Positions 60,046 to 64,000 of a stretch of 64,000 nt of DNA are shown here, piece by piece; the first letter of the stretch is position 1; each line of letters begins with the position of its first letter. A model generated the notes under the pieces. It searched no databases, was not told the DNA's origin, and worked only from the letters and a program-made list of their open reading frames with translations. Source of the stretch: Epiperipatus broadwayi (lineage: Eukaryota; Onychophora; Udeonychophora; Euonychophora; Peripatidae). The DNA is taken from assembly GCA_028023455.1 (NCBI GenBank), contig JAQFVV010012420.1, positions 2,478,001-2,542,000 of the forward strand. The letters are read 5' to 3'. The translations under genes were made by a program, and so were the position numbers.

Positions 60046-60829
60046 TTGTGATAAAATTTTTGAAACCTACAATCGGTTTTAAAATATATTGGTTCAATTA
60101 GTAAATGATAATTACACAATCTGATTAACATTATTGTTATCTTTATTTTTAAAATAGTAATACAAAATATTCAAAATAAATAATTGGTTGATGGTTAAAA
60201 CTCCAGCACATTTACATAATTCAAATGTATTCAAGTCAAAAGATTTAAACAAATTAATTTTTAATACAAAGTTTTGAAATGTTTGTAAAGTTTTCAAGTA
60301 ATATAAGGTAGTATAACTCCAAAATGTTATTCCATACTTAAATATAGCTGTTTGTTTACATTAAATAGAACAGATTTATGTAGAAAATTTCTTTATTTCT
60401 ATAAAAGAGAAAATCCAATTTTCTTAATTTCGCTTGAAGGGAAAGAATATGTTTATTCTAATGTAGATTAGATGTTCATCCATAACCAAATTAAGTTACT
60501 GTTAAATAATTCTAATATTTTTTTGCCATGTAGATTGATAAAGATACAATATTTCAATTAAAATATCTTTTACTGGAACATATTTCTGAAAGTATAATAT
60601 ATATTTACTTTTATTAACTTTTAAAAGTAATCTATTTTCATTCACCTGTTGAGTTATTTTTAATCAAATCCTTATTTACAAGTTTTTCTAATACATTGTA
60701 TGAAATTGCTGAAGTAATCAAGGCAGTTATCATTACAAAACAGATCTTTTTTCTCTCTCTTTTCTGTCAGTGCTTTATAATATTAATAATTAATTTTACA
60801 ATTTTCCCCATGCTTTTTATGCTTTATTT
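60046..60829. other. AT-rich non-coding DNA
   Basis: Nothing recognised. Borders the 3' end of the RTE copy. Confidence 0.5.
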
Positions 60830-62440
60830 GTTTGAATCATCATCAATCATTATCAATCCACTGCAGGATGAAGGTCTCTCCAAGTTTAATCCATCTTCTC
60901 CGATCTTTAGCTTCTCTTTTCCACAACACCCCTGCACAATTTCTTATTTCATCCATCCATCTCACATGTGTTCTCTTTCTGGGTCTTTTACAATATCTTG
61001 GAATCCAGTTTAAAATTTCAATTGTCCATCTATTATCATTTCTTCTAGCAATATGTCCAGCCCAACTCCATTTCAATCTTTTAATTTTTTCAATAAGGTC
61101 AGTAACACCTGTTTGTTGTCTTACCCATACATTGTGTTTTCGATCTCTTCTTGTTACTCCCAACATACATCTCTCCATACTCCTTTGAGCAGTCTGAAGT
61201 CTCTGTATTGCTCTTCTATTAAGTGTCCAAGTCTCAGATCCATAAGTAAGAACTGGTAAAACACATTTTTTAAAAACCATTCTTTTCAAACACATAGGCA
61301 TATTTCCTTTTAGTATCAAGTTCTTTCTACCAAAAGCACTCCAACCAAGTTTAATTCTATGATTAATTTCCTCCATTATGTTTCCATCTGTATTAATAAT
61401 CTGACCAAGGTATTTGTAACTGTTAACTTCTTCTAATTCTTCATAATCAATCTTTATTTTCATATTTTGAGCAAATCGATTAAACATTACTTTAGTCTTT
61501 TTAACATTTATCTTTAGTCCTACTTTTTTACTTTCATCTGCTAACTCCTGCAACATTTCCTGCAGCTCTGAAGCATTATTTGCAAAAACAACTACATCAT
61601 CTGCAAAATCTAAATGACTTAAATACTCTCCATTTACTTTCATTCCTTTAGTTTCCCATTTTAATCCACAAAATACTTCTTGCAGCACTGCTGTAAAAAG
61701 TTTTGGAGATATGGAATCACCTTGTCTTACACCTTTCTCAATGTTGATTTTTACAGTATCATTATGTAATCTAATTGTTGCTGTTGCATTTTTATAAATA
61801 TTCTTTAAAATATGACAATATCCTGGATCTATACCTTGATGATCCAATGCTTTAATCACTGAAGAAATGTGTATAGAATCGAATGCCTTTTCATAATCTA
61901 CAAATCCAAAACATAATGACAACTCATATTCATTTGTCCTTTCTATGACTTCTCTCAATACCTGGATATGATCTATTGTACTAAAACCACTTTTAAATCC
62001 AGCTTGTTCTTTTGGTTGGTGGAAATCCAAAGTTCTCTGTAGACGAGTTGTAATTATCTTGGTAAAATTTTTATATAAAACTGATAAAAGGCTGATAGGT
62101 CTGTAATTTCTAATATCTTCTTTATCACCTTTTTAAAATATTAATATTATTACTGCATTCTTCCAATCTTCCGGTACATCTTTATCATTTAGACATTTGG
62201 TATATAACTTTGCTAAAATTGTTTCTATTTCTTCACCTGCTTCTTTTAATATATCAATTATAATTCCAACATTTCCTGGAGCCTTTCCTTTCTTCATACA
62301 TTTAATTGCATGTCTCACTTCTTCATTTAAAATTCTGGGCAATTCAGAAGATGTAATAGATATAGGAGGTACTTGTTCTTTATTACTATATAATTCTTGA
62401 TAAAAATCTTCTACCAATTTCATGATGATTTGTTTGAATA
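60830..62440 (-). mobile_element. RTE-clade non-LTR retrotransposon, best-preserved copy, 5'-truncated
   Basis: This insertion carries most of the reverse transcriptase and the complete 3' end. The minus strand ends with a stop after WIDND, then TGATGATG-type repeats at 60830-60850, the typical RTE tail. Homology ends near 62440, so the endonuclease is missing: a 5' truncation as usual for LINE insertions. It is the youngest-looking of three RTE copies in the window. Confidence 0.93.
60843..62423 (-). pseudogene. RTE reverse transcriptase, single in-frame stop
   Basis: Reading on the minus strand from 62423, one frame runs to 60843 (527 codons including stops), interrupted only by TAA at 62133-62135. 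Before the stop are EEVRHAIKCMKKGKAPG (RT N-terminal block) and EDWKNAVIILIF. After it come NYRPISLL, KEQAGFKSGFS, VDYEKAFDSI (motif A with catalytic Asp), VRQGDSISPKLF (motif B), FADDVVVFA (motif C with both catalytic Asp), KTKVM, YKYLGQII, YGSETWTLN and the basic GHIARR...KRPRKR tail with RWMDEI. These match the RTE clade, where this protein makes cDNA from the nicked target. The intact motifs with only one stop suggest fairly recent insertion. Plus-strand frames at 60696-61259 are shadows of it. Confidence 0.95.
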
Positions 62441-62636
62441 ATATATTATAATCTATAGGTTTGTATGCCTTGAAGAAAACTGCCAGATGATTGAAATGTA
62501 AAAAAAAAAAAATTATTGGAAAAAATATATATAAACACTATTTGTTTATAGTAGATAAAATAAAGTTATACATTACATGACTTAATTTGATAACCTTGTA
62601 ATTATAAACTAAAATTAAGAGCATGTTAATAGCTCT
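62441..62636. other. AT-rich non-coding DNA
   Basis: Nothing recognised. Confidence 0.5.
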
Positions 62637-62897
62637 AACAAGCTTTATCGATAAATACCATAAGAGAAAATATTTAAAATCTCTATCTAAAATTTTTTAG
62701 ATTTTCTACTTAAAAGTTACCTATCAAATAAGTGCTGGCTTGGAGTTGGTAATTTGGATCTAGTGTCTGAAATATCTTAGCACCTCACTGATGAAAGCCA
62801 ATAGCTAAAAACTGGTCTGGGATTCAGGATAATTTCTAGATAGAGATTTTAAATGCTGTCTCTTGCAGCATTTATCGATAAAGCTTCTTAAGAGCTA
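62637..62897 (+). repeat. Small repeat with inverted ends carrying hammerhead-like copy D
   Basis: ACAAGCTTTATCGATAAAT near 62638 and ATTTATCGATAAAGCTTCTT near 62870 form inverted ends of about 20 bp, enclosing about 220 bp that include a hammerhead-like core. The body shares TCTAGATAGAGATTTTA-type text with the other hammerhead repeats (CTAGATAGTGATTTTA at 30.5 kb), but the outer parts differ, so it is a distant member or a separate subfamily. Confidence 0.6.
62766..62829 (+). ncRNA. Hammerhead-ribozyme-like motif, copy D
   Basis: Plus strand: TCTGAA, CTCA, CTGATGA (intact), hairpin AGC/GCT with loop CAATA, AAAAAC in place of GAAAC, TG, GTC, TGGG, TTCAGG. The inner helix pairs CTCA with TGGG and the outer helix pairs TCTGAA with TTCAGG (one G-U), although neither strand resembles the outer helix of copies A-C. 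The G of the GAAA box is lost, so this copy is probably inactive. Confidence 0.5.
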
Positions 62898-63165
62898 TTA
62901 GCAATCCTTATTTTAGTTTACTACTTGTTTATATTATAAGGTAATGTAAATGAATCACAATATGAAATGTTAACTAATAATACTGTTATAATTAATTTAC
63001 TATATAGTATAATTATTAATGAAATAACTAAATAATTATAATAGAAAAAATACAAATGGATTCTTAAACAAATATTTAAGCCAAACAAAACTTCTTGTAG
63101 GCTACATTGAAAAGAAATATAAGAAATAAAGATTTTAATAGATAAAAATAAGAATGTGCATTTAC

Positions 63166-63301
63166 CATCAGTGGAAACAGCCTGTAGTAACCGTAACTCT
63201 TCTAATTCTTCCTTAGGACCTTTTTTAACATCGTGGCCTTTGAATGAATCTTCACCTTTTTCAAATCGGGAAGCAATTGATGATAACTGATCTTTACCCA
63301 T
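63166..63301 (-). CDS. 5' coding exon of an unrecognised host gene
   Basis: The minus strand opens with ATG at 63299-63301 and codes for 45 residues (MGKDQLSSIASRF, DVKKGPKEELEEL and a tail LLQAVSTD) before a GTAAATG splice donor at 63165, leaving the intron in phase 1. Upstream, a pyrimidine tract ending in TTTTATAG or TTTCAG (63304-63311) makes a good acceptor, so the ATG exon has an upstream untranslated exon. The peptide is hydrophilic and charged, with no signal sequence. Codon use and composition are clearly richer in G and C than the surroundings, which supports a real exon. I do not recognise the family. The rest of the gene would lie at lower coordinates beyond a long intron that contains the RTE copy, or outside the window. 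Reading on past the donor gives only intron translation. Confidence 0.65.
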
Positions 63302-63311
63302 GCCTGAAACT

Positions 63312-64000
63312 ATAAAAGTAAGAAAAAAAAGTAATAAGAAATTATAGATAGTATATACTGCATTTCAAAATTATATTTTTATGTTCCAAAAATTTTTGTA
63401 TCTCTCTTTCTTCTTTTATTTTATAAAAGTAATGTAACTTCTGAATTCAAACAGTATTAACTTTAATCTCAAGATTTAAATTTTATTAATAAATGCATTA
63501 TCTATAATTCAGAAATGTAACTGCTTTCTTTAGCTTGTGACTTTATACCAAAATGTTCTAGATTTTTTTTAATGAAATACATCATTTTATTATATTAAAA
63601 AACTTGATAATTAATATTTTAATTTATTCAAAAAATGGTGGACTTTAATGTTAAATGATGTAAATTTAATAAAAACTAGTTTAATTACAAAATAGCTAGA
63701 GATATTTATGTAAAAGTTTTTGTTATCTAAAATGTTATATAAATAAAATGGTATGTAAGTTGGCAATACAGGTATTGATTATTGTAATGAGTTTGCATAA
63801 TGTACACTATCTATAAAAATAATTAAACAGATTTATATTTATTTAACATTTGTTTATTTGAATATTAGTTACACAATAATTAAAAATTTACTGCATATTT
63901 ATTAACTCTTTAGAGAAATATATATTATAACTATTGAAATATTCACAGCATTAGTAGCCAATTATTTTATGATAAATATAATTTTATTCAATTGAATTTG
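63312..64000. other. AT-rich non-coding DNA, probable 5' intron of the same gene
   Basis: If the acceptor just upstream of the ATG exon is real, this stretch is the 3' part of an intron in the 5' untranslated region. No repeats or further exons seen. Confidence 0.4.

Noticed and set aside
60696-61259. Plus-strand open frames of 68-118 codons
   Set aside because: They are antisense shadows of the RTE reverse transcriptase on the minus strand; the same shadow appears at 609-1050 opposite the first RTE copy.
1-64000. CRISPR arrays, bacterial operons, rRNA genes
   Set aside because: No regularly spaced short repeats with unique spacers, no operon-like gene packing and no rRNA sequence; the content is that of an animal genome.

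Overview
This is a strongly AT-rich stretch of an animal (metazoan) nuclear genome. The evidence is the RTE-clade and Penelope-like retroelements with GIY-YIG endonuclease remains, hAT and pogo-like DNA transposons, many fold-back (MITE-like) repeats, microsatellites, and a short protein-coding exon with consensus splice sites. Nothing suggests a bacterium, plasmid or virus. The host looks like an invertebrate, but I cannot name it: host coding sequence is almost absent and the element families are widespread.

Layout. 1-1030 is a decayed RTE retrotransposon (+). 1075-2105 is a composite fold-back repeat, with a simpler relative at 35538-35990. 3440-3757 is a repeat carrying a hammerhead-ribozyme-like core. 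4072-12360 is non-coding DNA with several palindromic MITEs and a tandem 359-bp repeat bounded by a 13-bp duplication. At 16523-18185 two different hAT elements sit side by side, separated and bounded by three copies of the same 8-bp target duplication. 18456-19528 is a pogo/Tigger-like element. 19539-28486 is a Penelope-like element broken by a 7.4-kb LTR retrotransposon (20045-27409). The LTR element has 2.4-2.5 kb TG...CA repeats and a 4-bp ATAT target duplication, and it sits inside the Penelope endonuclease codons. 29756-30642 is a large inverted repeat carrying two more hammerhead-like cores, followed by a gag-like fragment (about 30.9-31.75 kb) and a dead non-LTR reverse transcriptase with a zf-RVT-like tail (33.3-34.85 kb). 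36-51 kb is mostly empty AT-rich DNA with short hairpins, a hAT transposase remnant (46.2-46.9 kb), a tRNA-like SINE head and a 333-bp tandem repeat. 51570-53480 is an old RTE copy (-). 60830-62440 is the best-preserved RTE copy (-), whose reverse transcriptase frame is interrupted by a single stop codon. At 63166-63301 (-) lies the only convincing host exon, a 5' coding exon starting with ATG and ending at a GT donor.

The window is therefore mainly intergenic or intronic DNA built by layered transposition. The most interesting signal is the repeat family with hammerhead-like motifs (3.5, 29.9, 30.5 and 62.8 kb). Their outer helix stays paired although its sequence differs between copies, and two copies form partial tandem units, as expected for Penelope-type or retrozyme-type elements. 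A second point of note is that the downstream LTR differs from the upstream one mostly by tiny indels, which looks more like unpolished long-read sequence than natural divergence.
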